The position numbers and the translations under genes were made by a program. Below, piece by piece: positions 18,501 through 25,658 of a stretch of 64,000 nt of DNA. The notes beneath the pieces are model-generated. The model searched no databases, was not told where the DNA came from, and worked only from the letters and a program-made list of their open reading frames with translations. Each line of letters starts with the position of its first letter. Positions within the stretch are counted from its first letter, which is position 1. The DNA comes from Janthinobacterium lividum (GTDB taxonomy: Bacteria; Pseudomonadota; Gammaproteobacteria; Burkholderiales; Burkholderiaceae_D): positions 3,410,001-3,474,000 of the forward strand of contig NZ_CP075583.1 of NCBI RefSeq assembly GCF_023509035.1. The letters are read 5' to 3'.

Positions 18501-20628
18501 CGATGAGAAGATGGTTGGCCACGCGCGTGTCGGCATCAACGACCAGGTAGGCTGCCTGCTGCACCCGGTCGTGCAGGAAGCGGTAACTGACGCCGCTGTT
18601 GCCCGCATCGGTGTCGCCATTGACGTATTTATAGCGTTCGTCGAGTGGATGGATCAATCCTGCCCTGAGCGCCGGCCACAGGTCTTGCTGCACTTGCCGG
18701 GGCGCGCGGTCCACTGCCAGGGTGAGCGTGTCGAGCGTGAAGCGGTTGCCGCTTGAGGCGGCCAGTTGCAGCAGGTGCTGCGTTACTGTGGGCAGGCGGC
18801 GGATTTTCTCCAGCAGCACCTCGACCACGTTGTCCGTGTATTTGGCCTGCTCTATCGTGGGCAAGTCCCAGTCCCAGCAATCGTCGGCGGCCCGGTAGCG
18901 CAGATGGCCCGTCTCATTGAGCGCAGCGAGGAACTGGTTGAGGAAAAAGGGGTTGCCGGCCGTTTTGCGGTAGCAAATGCTGGTCAGTGGCGCGCAATCG
19001 GGGGCCGCCACGCGCACGGTGGCCGAGACCATTTGCGCAACCTGCGGCTCGGTCAGTGCGCTCAGTGACAGCGTCGACAGGCGCACCTCACGGGCGAGCA
19101 GCTTGTCGCGCAGCGCGATGAGCGGATGCGCGGCGCCCACTTCGTTGTCGCGGTACGCGCCGATGAACAGCATGTGCCTCTTGTCGCAGGAGACCATGAG
19201 CAGTTCGATCATCCGCAGCGTGGCCGCATCGGCCCATTGTAGGTCGTCGAGGAACAGCACCAGCGGATGCCCGGCGCAGGCGAAGACTTCGACGAAGCGG
19301 GGAAACAAGCGGTCCAGGCGCAGCTGGGCCTGTGCCGGCGCCGATGCGGGCATCGCGTCGGTGGTGCCGACGATCAAGGCCAGTTGGGGAATCAGCTCGA
19401 CGATCACGCCCACGCCGCTACCCAGGGCCTCGTGCAGTTTTGCGGACCACTGCCGCAGCGTTTCTTCGGGCTGGCCCAGCAGATGGCGCACCAGCCCCTG
19501 GAAGGCCTGGATCAGCGAGGCATATGGCACGTCGCGCTGGAGCTGGTCAAATTTTCCGGACAGGAAGCAGCCGCGCCGGGCGATGATGGGCTTTTGCACT
19601 TCGTTGACGACCGCCGACTTGCCGATGCCTGAATGGCCGGCCACCAGCAGCATCTCGCACGTGCCCGCGGCACTGCGTTCAAACGCCGCCAGCAGCACGG
19701 CGATGGCATCCTCGCGCCCGTGCAGCGTTTGTGGCACAAGGAAGCGGCCGTTGTGGTCGGACAGCTTGAGCGCCTGCGCCGGCTTTTTCGCGCGGCATGC
19801 TTCGAGGTCGCTGTGCAAGCCTTGCAGGCTCTGATAGCGCTGATCGGCATTTTTTTCCAGCAGCCGCTGTATGATCGGCAGCAGCTGGCCGGGCAAGCTT
19901 GCCAGCGCCGGGTGCGACCAGTCCGGACTGCGCGCAATGTGGCAATGTACCAGTTCCATCTCGTCGCCCGCCTCGAACGGCGCCTGGCCGGTCAGCAATT
20001 CGTACAAGGTGGCGCCCAGCGCATAGAAATCGGCGCGCCAATCGACCCGCCGGTTCATGCGCCCGGTCTGTTCCGGCGCCATGTAGCGCAGCGTGCCTTC
20101 CAGGGTCTGGAGATTGACGATGCCATGGCTTTCGTAGGGCAGCTCACAGGCGATGCCGAAATCGATCAGCTGCAGCAGGCGCCGGTCGTCATTCCATACC
20201 AGATTGGAGGGATTGATGTCCTTGTGGATCACGCCCTGACGATGGACTTCGTCCAGCGCCGCGCACAGTTGCAGCGCGATGTCGAAAAAATCGTCCAGCG
20301 CCAATGCGGGCTGCGACGGCGTCCTGCGCGCCGCCACCTGCGCGCGCAACACCTGGTCGAGCGCCACGCCGCCGGTATCTTCCTGAATCATCGTCCAGTG
20401 CCCGCCGTGCAGCTGCAGTGCCAGTGGATGCGCCACGCCAGGATGGCGGCAGCGGCGCGCGATCGCATACTCGCGCTTGAATTGTGCCAGTTGCTGAAAT
20501 GAGGGGAACTGCTGATTCGGCATCTTGACGATCAGCGCCGTGCCATCGGCGGCCCTGGCGCGGTAAACCCGCGAGCGGGAGCCACTGTGCAGCTGTTTGA
20601 TGATCTCGTGGTCGAAAAGGGAGCGCAT
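15586..20628 (-). CDS. Ser/Thr kinase - AAA ATPase - TPR - GAF - GGDEF sensor protein
   Basis: A 1680-residue cytosolic protein without membrane segments. Residues 1-280 are a protein kinase (ATP Lys K35, catalytic HKD at 135-137 in place of HRD, DFG 156-158, APE 184-186). Residues 300-600 are an AAA_16-type ATPase (Walker A GHSGIGKS 331-338, Walker B LVLFLDD near 456-462). Residues of about 640-1290 are helical repeats, followed by a GAF domain (about 1330-1480) and a C-terminal diguanylate cyclase with an intact GGEEF (1591-1595) and product-inhibition site RAGD (1582-1585). It should couple phosphorylation and ligand sensing to cyclic-di-GMP synthesis. Kinase-AAA-GAF proteins usually end in a histidine kinase; the GGDEF end is the distinctive point. 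Monocistronic. Confidence 0.85.
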   Translation of the reverse strand: MRSLFDHEIIKQLHSGSRSRVYRARAADGTALIVKMPNQQFPSFQQLAQFKREYAIARRCRHPGVAHPLALQLHGGHWTMIQEDTGGVALDQVLRAQVAARRTPSQPALALDDFFDIALQLCAALDEVHRQGVIHKDINPSNLVWNDDRRLLQLIDFGIACELPYESHGIVNLQTLEGTLRYMAPEQTGRMNRRVDWRADFYALGATLYELLTGQAPFEAGDEMELVHCHIARSPDWSHPALASLPGQLLPIIQRLLEKNADQRYQSLQGLHSDLEACRAKKPAQALKLSDHNGRFLVPQTLHGREDAIAVLLAAFERSAAGTCEMLLVAGHSGIGKSAVVNEVQKPIIARRGCFLSGKFDQLQRDVPYASLIQAFQGLVRHLLGQPEETLRQWSAKLHEALGSGVGVIVELIPQLALIVGTTDAMPASAPAQAQLRLDRLFPRFVEVFACAGHPLVLFLDDLQWADAATLRMIELLMVSCDKRHMLFIGAYRDNEVGAAHPLIALRDKLLAREVRLSTLSLSALTEPQVAQMVSATVRVAAPDCAPLTSICYRKTAGNPFFLNQFLAALNETGHLRYRAADDCWDWDLPTIEQAKYTDNVVEVLLEKIRRLPTVTQHLLQLAASSGNRFTLDTLTLAVDRAPRQVQQDLWPALRAGLIHPLDERYKYVNGDTDAGNSGVSYRFLHDRVQQAAYLVVDADTRVANHLLIGRLLLRHTPSERQDETLFDIVEQLNAGRALIDDAGECVHLATLNLQAGVKARRSAAFQSTLEHMRIGLALLPADAWNVHADLWLELQLGAAEAAYLCGQFDAAEAIYPLVRARALSPLLQVRCIAVQAHQYQLQGRLLDAIAVQRDGLAQLGIDIPHDVAHMKAHFNDILADIGRQPGAHAPETLLAAGDMCEPDAVAAMQMMQGLWMASYYAGQQDLSALMVVSMTRLSMQRGNSDFSAVAYVGYAMMLALYSGDIARGYDFGAMAMALARRRANLQTRTLTGLMFGALSSHWTQPLRSSDALYEEAFGWALEIADFVQVGVVAAVRATDRIILGDYLPHLMHDIEHDLALMRANGQQAMADCCVAAAIQPIKCLMGLLPRHDSYDDAAFNEAGFLAQYGDSQLYRAYFLQGKIRNAYLFDGADAELLAGQLGIVTQIMRGQAKVAECSFYAALVWIRALRRAPARPDAGAVLTMIGTLQTSLSEWARQGSDNSAAKHLLVMAEMARYRDDLQLATRLYQQAIDAAGVACYVNMQALGNELCGECWYEQGQPRVAAVFIRDAVAHYGQWGAEGKVAQLRERHAALLSRMDGRSTQRHSVSHTHGSSALDLVSLLKAAQILSNEVGLRKVLTRLISIVCENAGGQVARLLLLSEGSYQLEANIEGDGVTVLQARQLDLNAVSDPQFPLSLLRYVIRTGAEVIEDCITGASRFAADPYVQLQRPRAVMCLPIRHGGQIDGILYFENRLAEASFTEERVAFLRMLGAQAMISISSARLHDSLERRVAERTEQLEDANRKLATLSITDGLTGLANRRHFDDVLRTECARATRVGQPLAVIMLDVDYFKLFNDRHGHQAGDACLIRVAQALATGMRRAGDLTARYGGEEFSIVLPNTGADEARQLGEALRRAIEDLGIVHASTEAQQVTISVGIAVQSAPGAADPDALLRLADAALYQAKDAGRNCVVLRMLPPG

Positions 20629-20887
20629 GGGCTGGGCTTAGCGGTACACAGACGGTTGCGGGAGCCTTGAGGCGCACATTTCGGAATATTAGTTGATTGT
20701 TAGTATTATATCAGTAGGGAGTCGCGGGGGAGGGAGCGGGGCGATGAGCGTTGTTGTAAAAACGTCAGTGGAGGAAGGCGAGTGAGGGTGCGGGAATTGA
20801 TCGACATGTCAGCAGGGCGCCGGGGCGCATCCCCGCATGGGGTGGACCATGCGCCGCAGTCATACCAATTCAAGAGCAGTTTTTGAG
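20629..20887 (-). promoter_or_regulatory. Upstream region of the kinase-GGDEF gene
   Basis: No gene is seen. A perfect TATAAT -10 box for leftward transcription lies at 20705-20710 (ATTATA on the + strand), about 75 bases before the start; no convincing -35 accompanies it. Confidence 0.35.
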
Positions 20888-21151
20888 TTATGAACGTCCC
20901 AGGGAAGGGGCGCTCACGGAATCCTTGCCATTCTCGATTCGCCCGGCGACGCGGCGCCTGAAAGTCTTCTGCGCACTGCAGGTGACCGAGAAGTCATACC
21001 AGTTGCCGCTGTCGGCCAATGACCAGTGAAACGACCCCACCTCACCGGCGGCTACCTCTATCGTCCAGTGACCATCGCTGCCTGGTTGCTGCTGTCGTTG
21101 GCAAATTTTCGGCGGTAGCCTTTGCCAGCACCGCCTCTCCATGTTGCGCAA
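20888..21151 (-). pseudogene. Remnant of phospholipase C (C-terminal DUF756 domain)
   Basis: The frame encodes GHWTIEVAAGEVGSFHWSL followed by ADSGNWYDFSVTC and FRRRVAGRIENGKDSVSAPS, the end of phosphocholine-type phospholipase C proteins. Intact family members are about 700 residues, so more than 85% is missing and no catalytic part remains. A second short frame (MPKFIAQHGEAVLAKATAEN, from 21164, with GGAG upstream) overlaps the 5' end and may be unrelated sequence joined at the breakpoint. Confidence 0.65.
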
Positions 21152-21186
21152 TAAACTTAGGCATGCTTGGCTCCAATTACAAAGGA

Positions 21187-21211
21187 AAAGCCCGCGAATA
21201 AGCGGGCCTTC
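21187..21211 (-). terminator. Intrinsic terminator of the 21225-22022 gene
   Basis: GCCCGC (21190-21195) and GCGGGC (21202-21207) form a stem; on the minus strand it is followed by TTTTCCTTT. T residues on the other side make it partly bidirectional. Confidence 0.75.
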
Positions 21212-21224
21212 TTTTAAAACGAAC

Positions 21225-22022
21225 TCAAGAGCCTAGAAACGCGGTTGTCATTATGTTGCGTGCTCCTGGGGGGGAATGGTCGATCAAGGAACCCAGCATG
21301 GCGTGCGCTTGCAGGTCGCTACGGGCCGCCGCCTGTTCTTCGCCGCTTAAAATCCAGTGCGTGTTGCCGTCTTGCGTATTACTGCTGCCATATGCCTGCA
21401 TCGCCTTGCGCAATGCCTGTTGACGCTCCGGCGGCAGCGCGTCGAGCCTGGACTGGCTGAAAATATTGATGGGATACACGTCGCGTATGTGCTCATACTG
21501 CAGCCCGTTGCGCTGGATGGCGCCCCAGTTATTGCCAGGATCGGAACTGGCAGGTACATACGGATGGGCTTCATCGATTATCCGATAGCCGCCTGCGTAA
21601 CCCGTACCATAGCCCAGCGTTTCACTGTAGCCGTACACATAATCGCAATGATCGAGCAAGCCGGGTATATTCTCTGCGCCCTGAAACAGCTGCGCCAGCG
21701 GCAGCTTGCTGGCGTGGATAGCCAGCATCAGCGAAGAGCTATGTGAATACAGGGCGAGAACGTCGCAGTTCGCCCACTCGTCTATATCGTCGGGTGGTAC
21801 GACCCGAGGCGAATACAGGCTGATGCTGTCGGCATCAGGTGCGAACAGGGTTTTCTCGTAGTTTTTCTGCGAAAACTTGACGACCTTGCCGGTCTTGCTG
21901 CCGTAGCGATCGACGCGCTCGCCCACCTGCTCAAACCAGGCAAACAGCTGCGCGCTGGCGGCGGCAGGAATAAATGGGCTATTCTTTTTGAATTCGCCTA
22001 CCAGGAAATGAAATTGCTCCAT
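21225..22022 (-). CDS. Hypothetical protein, 265 residues
   Basis: A soluble acidic protein with no signal peptide or membrane segment, opening with MEQFHFLVGEFKKNSPF. It has several aromatic/Gly motifs (YVYGYSETLGYGTGYAGGY) and a long Asp/Glu-rich middle. I do not recognise the family. The composition and stand-alone setting would fit an immunity protein for a secreted effector, but no partner toxin is adjacent, so this is speculation. It has its own terminator. Confidence 0.5.
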   Translation of the reverse strand: MEQFHFLVGEFKKNSPFIPAAASAQLFAWFEQVGERVDRYGSKTGKVVKFSQKNYEKTLFAPDADSISLYSPRVVPPDDIDEWANCDVLALYSHSSSLMLAIHASKLPLAQLFQGAENIPGLLDHCDYVYGYSETLGYGTGYAGGYRIIDEAHPYVPASSDPGNNWGAIQRNGLQYEHIRDVYPINIFSQSRLDALPPERQQALRKAMQAYGSSNTQDGNTHWILSGEEQAAARSDLQAHAMLGSLIDHSPPGARNIMTTAFLGS

Positions 22023-22432
22023 GTGTCACCATAGTTAATGTTCTGCGCGCATGATGCCATGCGCGCGGCCATGCGGCTGCGCGCCATTTCAGCCTGCATT
22101 TGAATTTCATAGCAATACCGCATTGGGTGCAGGTATACAAAGACTTTTTGTAACGATTTTTATGCGTAGGTAGTGTGGTAGGTACGGTTGGCGTATGGTG
22201 GCTTGAAAGCTGCATAAAACCTAGATATTTGCATTACACCGCGTCAACGGATTTTTCCGGAAGTGAGCAAGGGATTCATGAGGCCGGAATTGGCGAAAAA
22301 ACAGGTGTGAAAATGTATAATTTTCGAAGAAAAAAACGCCGAAACATGTGGGCTTGAGTACCTGTCGAAAAGTACTGCATATTATACGACTCACCCCCTA
22401 TATTTAGCATCCATGCGGGTTCCGGCCAAGTA
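22023..22432. other. Intergenic region
   Basis: AT-rich relative to its flanks. The short open frames here have no ribosome binding site or family match. I see no RNA gene or repeat. Confidence 0.5.
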
Positions 22433-22945
22433 TCATCGAGCATGCATTGCATGAGAGCTAGCAAAGATGACGATGCCTGCGCCGATGAGAATTGCCACTC
22501 CACCGGCAATCAGAAATGTTGGCTTTGCGCTCATCATTGTTATCGGATCATTCCCCGATGAGTTTTCACGTGCCAGTGCGAAGGACGCTCCTATTAGTGC
22601 CAGCGATATGATCATTCCAATAATTTCCCGTCTTTGCAAGAGGCTTGGCATCGGATCAAGCGAAACCGGAAAAATACTCAGAAGATCGAGAGCGTAGACG
22701 ACGGCAAAGCCTAAACCAGCGATGGCTGTGGCATGCGCAACCCATCGGCCGCCTTTCAGGACAGAATAGACGAGTGCCAAGCTGCCTATGCCCAGCGTCG
22801 TAAGGAATATATTGAATAGGATGACCGAAGGCTCCCCAATATTGGCAAAGTTCCTCGTCTCGATTGGTCCACCTGGAACCATAGTTGAAAATAGCAGAAC
22901 CGAGACCAAGGTCAGCGCAGCGACGAGTTTTCGAGTTGGTGTCAT
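22433..22945 (-). CDS. Four-helix integral membrane protein, unknown function
   Basis: A 170-residue protein with four hydrophobic segments (about 8-25, 45-65, 72-98, 110-128) and a fifth near the C-terminus (FLIAGGVAILIGAGIVIFASS). It lies 64 bases downstream of, and co-directional with, a TetR regulator gene, so it is probably the regulator's target and cotranscribed with it. No transport motif is recognisable. Confidence 0.55.
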   Translation of the reverse strand: MTPTRKLVAALTLVSVLLFSTMVPGGPIETRNFANIGEPSVILFNIFLTTLGIGSLALVYSVLKGGRWVAHATAIAGLGFAVVYALDLLSIFPVSLDPMPSLLQRREIIGMIISLALIGASFALARENSSGNDPITMMSAKPTFLIAGGVAILIGAGIVIFASSHAMHAR

Positions 22946-23009
22946 ACTTTTTCCTGTCGTTTCGCCCCCGGCACAACCGAAAGGCGCTAGTTGTGTTCAA
23001 AGCGTCCGA

Positions 23010-23627
23010 TTAACTTTGCTGTAACCGCAAGGCTGCCGTTATTAGCATGACAAAGCCTGCGAGTTGCGCCTCCGCCGATATGGGGGTGAAAGCGATACGG
23101 CTCATGAATCCGTCAACGCAGGCGATGATAGTCGCGGCCGCTTGACGGGTGCTGATCTCATCTGGAACTTCTCCACTAACTTGTGCCTTGCCTATGACGG
23201 TGCCAAGAGTGTCGATCATGCGGATTTCCGCGCGCCTGAGGGTCGCTGCGACATCTTCTTGTCGAAAGGATTCTGCCAAGATTTCTAGCCTCAGAGAATG
23301 GGATTGCCGATCAGGCGGTGTCTCAAAGAGCGCCTTTCCCAAGCTCATAATTCCTTGTTTGAGACTTTTCGCGTCGTTGAGGCTTTCGATGAGCGCAAGA
23401 TCGCCGGCGAGATTTTCCTCGATCAGAGACATTATCAGATCGTCCTTGGTTGCGAAGTATTGATAGAGATTGGCCCCGCTCACACCGGCCTCGGCACTGA
23501 TCTCTGCCGTGCTCGCGGCGTGGAATCCCTTGCGGGCAAAGACGCCTCGCGCTCCATTTATGATTTGCCGCCTTCGCGCGGCACGCCTGTCGGCGTCGAC
23601 GGGACGTCCTAGTCGCGATGGATTCAT
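23010..23627 (-). CDS. TetR family transcriptional regulator
   Basis: A 205-residue protein. The N-terminal DNA-binding helices are clear: IINGARGVFARKGFHAAS, then TAEISAEAGVSGANLYQYF and ATKDDL. The C-terminal ligand-binding domain is of the YcdC/AcrR kind. The ATG at 23627 is chosen over 23636 because AAGGAG abuts the first ATG with no spacing but lies 9 bases from the second. It probably represses its own operon, including the membrane protein gene at 22433; the inducer is unknown. Confidence 0.8.
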   Translation of the reverse strand: MNPSRLGRPVDADRRAARRRQIINGARGVFARKGFHAASTAEISAEAGVSGANLYQYFATKDDLIMSLIEENLAGDLALIESLNDAKSLKQGIMSLGKALFETPPDRQSHSLRLEILAESFRQEDVAATLRRAEIRMIDTLGTVIGKAQVSGEVPDEISTRQAAATIIACVDGFMSRIAFTPISAEAQLAGFVMLITAALRLQQS

Positions 23628-23660
23628 TGTGCTCATCTCCTTAATATAAACGATTAGGTC

Positions 23661-23688
23661 ATTATGTAACTAGCAGTAGCATTGTCAA
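23661..23688 (-). promoter_or_regulatory. Sigma-70 promoter of the TetR operon
   Basis: On the minus strand TTGACA (23688-23683) and CATAAT (23666-23661) are separated by 16 bases, a near-consensus promoter about 35 bases before the start codon. Confidence 0.75.
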
Positions 23689-23887
23689 CCTCCGTTTTGG
23701 ACGATGTTTTTCTCAGAGGGGACTGCATAGTGCCGGGTGTCGGCGGCAATTTCGTGAGCAGGATTGTGTCTTAAGCGTCGGTCAGTTTCGACGTGTAGAT
23801 ACTTATGTAGGTATCACGGCGTAAATCTGGAGTAGTCGCTACTGCTTCTTGTCGAGTTTAATCTGGATGAATAGAATGTGAGGACGT

Positions 23888-23934
23888 AAAAAAGCCACTA
23901 ACCCGTTGATTATATTGGGGTTAGTGGCTTTTTT
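23888..23934. terminator. Bidirectional terminator next to tRNA-Leu
   Basis: A long perfect stem (AAAAAAGCCACTAACCC with GGGTTAGTGGCTTTTTT) flanked by A and T runs, just 3' of the tRNA-Leu remnant on the minus strand. It would end tRNA transcripts and insulate the TetR region. Confidence 0.85.
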
Positions 23935-23956
23935 GATGTTTCTGCATTCTGTGCGC

Positions 23957-24013
23957 TGGTGCCCGGAGCCGGAATCGAACCGGCACGCCCTTACAGGCGG
24001 GAGATTTTAAGTC
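23957..24013 (-). tRNA. 3' half of tRNA-Leu(UAA), prophage attachment site
   Basis: Read on the minus strand this contains the anticodon arm (GACTTAAAATC, anticodon UAA), the variable arm, the T arm (GGTTCGATTCC) and an acceptor end with encoded CCA. The 5' half is missing: past 24013 the sequence is AT-rich and no longer tRNA. The integrase gene starts 156 bases further on. This is the displaced 3' end created by integration into a tRNA-Leu gene; the restored full tRNA should lie at the far end of the prophage, beyond the window. Confidence 0.85.
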
Positions 24014-24054
24014 AGTAGCGAAAATTATATAAATCAAAGACTTATCAACTCTTT

Positions 24055-24129
24055 TCGTTCCGCAAAATTATTTACGCACACCTCTGGAAGCCGCATTATT
24101 GCTGGGCCTCACTCTTGTTTGCGGAACGA
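24055..24129. repeat. 12-bp inverted repeat between att and int
   Basis: TCGTTCCGCAAA at 24055-24066 and its exact complement TTTGCGGAACGA at 24118-24129, 51 bases apart, in a non-coding stretch between att core and integrase. Probable arm-type integrase or excisionase binding sites. Confidence 0.55.
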
Positions 24130-24168
24130 TTACGGCATCAAGAGGCTGTGGTGCCCGCCTATCTCTTA

Positions 24169-25278
24169 TTACTTTGTAGGCTTTACCAATTTGCCGCGGC
24201 GATGGCGCACGTAGCGGGCGGTCATAGCTGTTGTAGTGTGCCCCAGCTGGGCCTGCGCCGCTGCAATTCCTCTAATTTCCTCTGTATCCGTGCCGGCCTT
24301 GGCGCGTAAGTCGCGAAACTGGAAATTGCGAATGGCTGCCTCGATCTTGGGATGCGCTGCGGCCGCTTTGGCCCGTGCGCTTTCAAACGCGTAGCGTAGC
24401 ATGTAGGTGGTCATTTTCTGGCCTTGCTCATTGTTTATGAGCGCCACACCCATTGCCGGGCGTTGGTCGATACGCGCCATGACGGTGGCAAGTTCGCCGA
24501 TGATTTCGACACGCAGTTTCTTCTTCGTTTTGTTCTGGCTAATCTCCAGCGCGCCATCCTTTACGTGCGCGCGGGTCAGTTTCAACGCGTCCGCCGGCCG
24601 CTGGCCAGTCAGATATGCCAGATCCAGGGCATCGCGTAGTCCCGGACCAGCAGCAGCGTAGACGGCGGCGAAAATTTCGTCGTCGACGTACACATCACGC
24701 CCATCTTCCTTGTAGCCCATAATGCCGGCACAGGGGTTCGCCAGGTTGGTCAGGCCGGCGCCACGGGCAAAATTCCAAATGTGCGACAGCAACGCCTTGT
24801 CGCGGTTCGCGGCAACCTGGCCTTCTTTTCCTGTCATCTTTGGCACAGGCAGACCGTTTGCCGCTCTAGCGGCATTCTTTGCGTTCAGGTCTGCAACGAT
24901 GCTGGCCGTGCGCCACTCAAGATATTGGCGCACCATCATAGGCTGGATCGATTCCATTGGCTCGCGCGGATCATCAAAGAACTTGCGCAAATTGGCCAAC
25001 TCATTCATGTTCTTGCGCTGCGTTTCTTTTCCCTTTTTATGCATCACTTCACATATGTAGCGCTGCGCCACCATGCGAAAAGTCGGGCGAGAAGCGGATG
25101 GTACGGAGCTTGCCGTCAGCTGACCCCATTTGCGCACTGCCTCTACATAATCCTTTCCCAGAGCAAGTTCTCTTCTCGGCTTTTCGCCCGTGTCTAAAAA
25201 GTAGTACGTCACCTTTCCGCGATGACGGGCTCGCATGCCTGTAGGCAAGTTCTTATTCTTTGTTGGCACTCTGCCCAT
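24169..25278 (-). CDS. int: Tyrosine-family site-specific integrase
   Basis: A 369-residue phage integrase. Residues 60-170 are the SAM-like core-binding domain and 195-369 the catalytic domain, with R227 (TGQRPAD), Lys cluster 250-254, R325 in FRDLRAKAGTD (the usual box II His is R322 here), H347 (LGHTT) and nucleophile Y356 (ARYVRH). It recombines attP with the tRNA-Leu attB. It is the last gene of the leftward operon, next to its own att site, 4 bases after the DUF4224 gene. Confidence 0.95.
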   Translation of the reverse strand: MGRVPTKNKNLPTGMRARHRGKVTYYFLDTGEKPRRELALGKDYVEAVRKWGQLTASSVPSASRPTFRMVAQRYICEVMHKKGKETQRKNMNELANLRKFFDDPREPMESIQPMMVRQYLEWRTASIVADLNAKNAARAANGLPVPKMTGKEGQVAANRDKALLSHIWNFARGAGLTNLANPCAGIMGYKEDGRDVYVDDEIFAAVYAAAGPGLRDALDLAYLTGQRPADALKLTRAHVKDGALEISQNKTKKKLRVEIIGELATVMARIDQRPAMGVALINNEQGQKMTTYMLRYAFESARAKAAAAHPKIEAAIRNFQFRDLRAKAGTDTEEIRGIAAAQAQLGHTTTAMTARYVRHRRGKLVKPTK

Positions 25279-25281
25279 CGT

Positions 25282-25563
25282 CTATTTCTTTCGCAATCCT
25301 GGCGGCTGCCAGGCGGGTTTCTCTTGGGGCGATGCCGCTGTTTTGCCTTCCACTGCCGTGCGCGCTACCACTGGGCGGCCTATGGCATTGACAAAAAAGG
25401 GAATGCCCATATTACGCAGCGCCTCAACCTGAAGGCGCTTGACCTTCCTGCCCGTGAGCATCACAACATCATCAGCCCCCAAGAATGCCGGTAAAGGTTT
25501 TTGCTTTCTCGATTCCAACTCCTCGACCAGTCGGGCGACTTCTTCAGCATCGCTCATGTTCAT
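25282..25563 (-). CDS. DUF4224 small DNA-binding-like protein (excisionase position)
   Basis: A 93-residue protein with FLGADDVVMLTGRKVKRLQVEALRNMGIPFF-type DUF4224 sequence (helix-turn-helix-like) and NAIGRPVVAR. DUF4224 genes regularly sit beside phage integrases and may act as excisionase or directionality factor; this is inference. The ATG at 25563 overlaps the stop of the preceding gene (ATGA) and has GGGAG 6 bases upstream. Confidence 0.7.
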   Translation of the reverse strand: MNMSDAEEVARLVEELESRKQKPLPAFLGADDVVMLTGRKVKRLQVEALRNMGIPFFVNAIGRPVVARTAVEGKTAASPQEKPAWQPPGLRKK

Positions 25564-25658
25564 GGCGCGCTCCCTGCCGCCACATCGGCGGCATGCCCAC
25601 TGCCTCCGCATGCCGGGCAGTCATGGGCGCCGCTGCCCGGCTCGGCGCCGTCATTCAT
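25560..25658 (-). CDS. 32-residue protein with DnaJ-like knuckle
   Basis: MNDGAEPGSG, then CPACGGSGH and a short tail. It is joined by ATGA overlaps at both ends, to the MazG-like gene upstream and to DUF4224 downstream, which supports real translation despite its size. The CxxCxGxG half-site matches the knuckles of the antiterminator-like protein; one knuckle alone would need a partner to bind zinc stably. Confidence 0.55.
   Translation of the reverse strand: MNDGAEPGSGAHDCPACGGSGHAADVAAGSAP

Noticed and set aside
22175..22357. 60-codon + strand frame in the intergenic region
   Set aside because: No ribosome binding site, low-complexity basic end, no family features.
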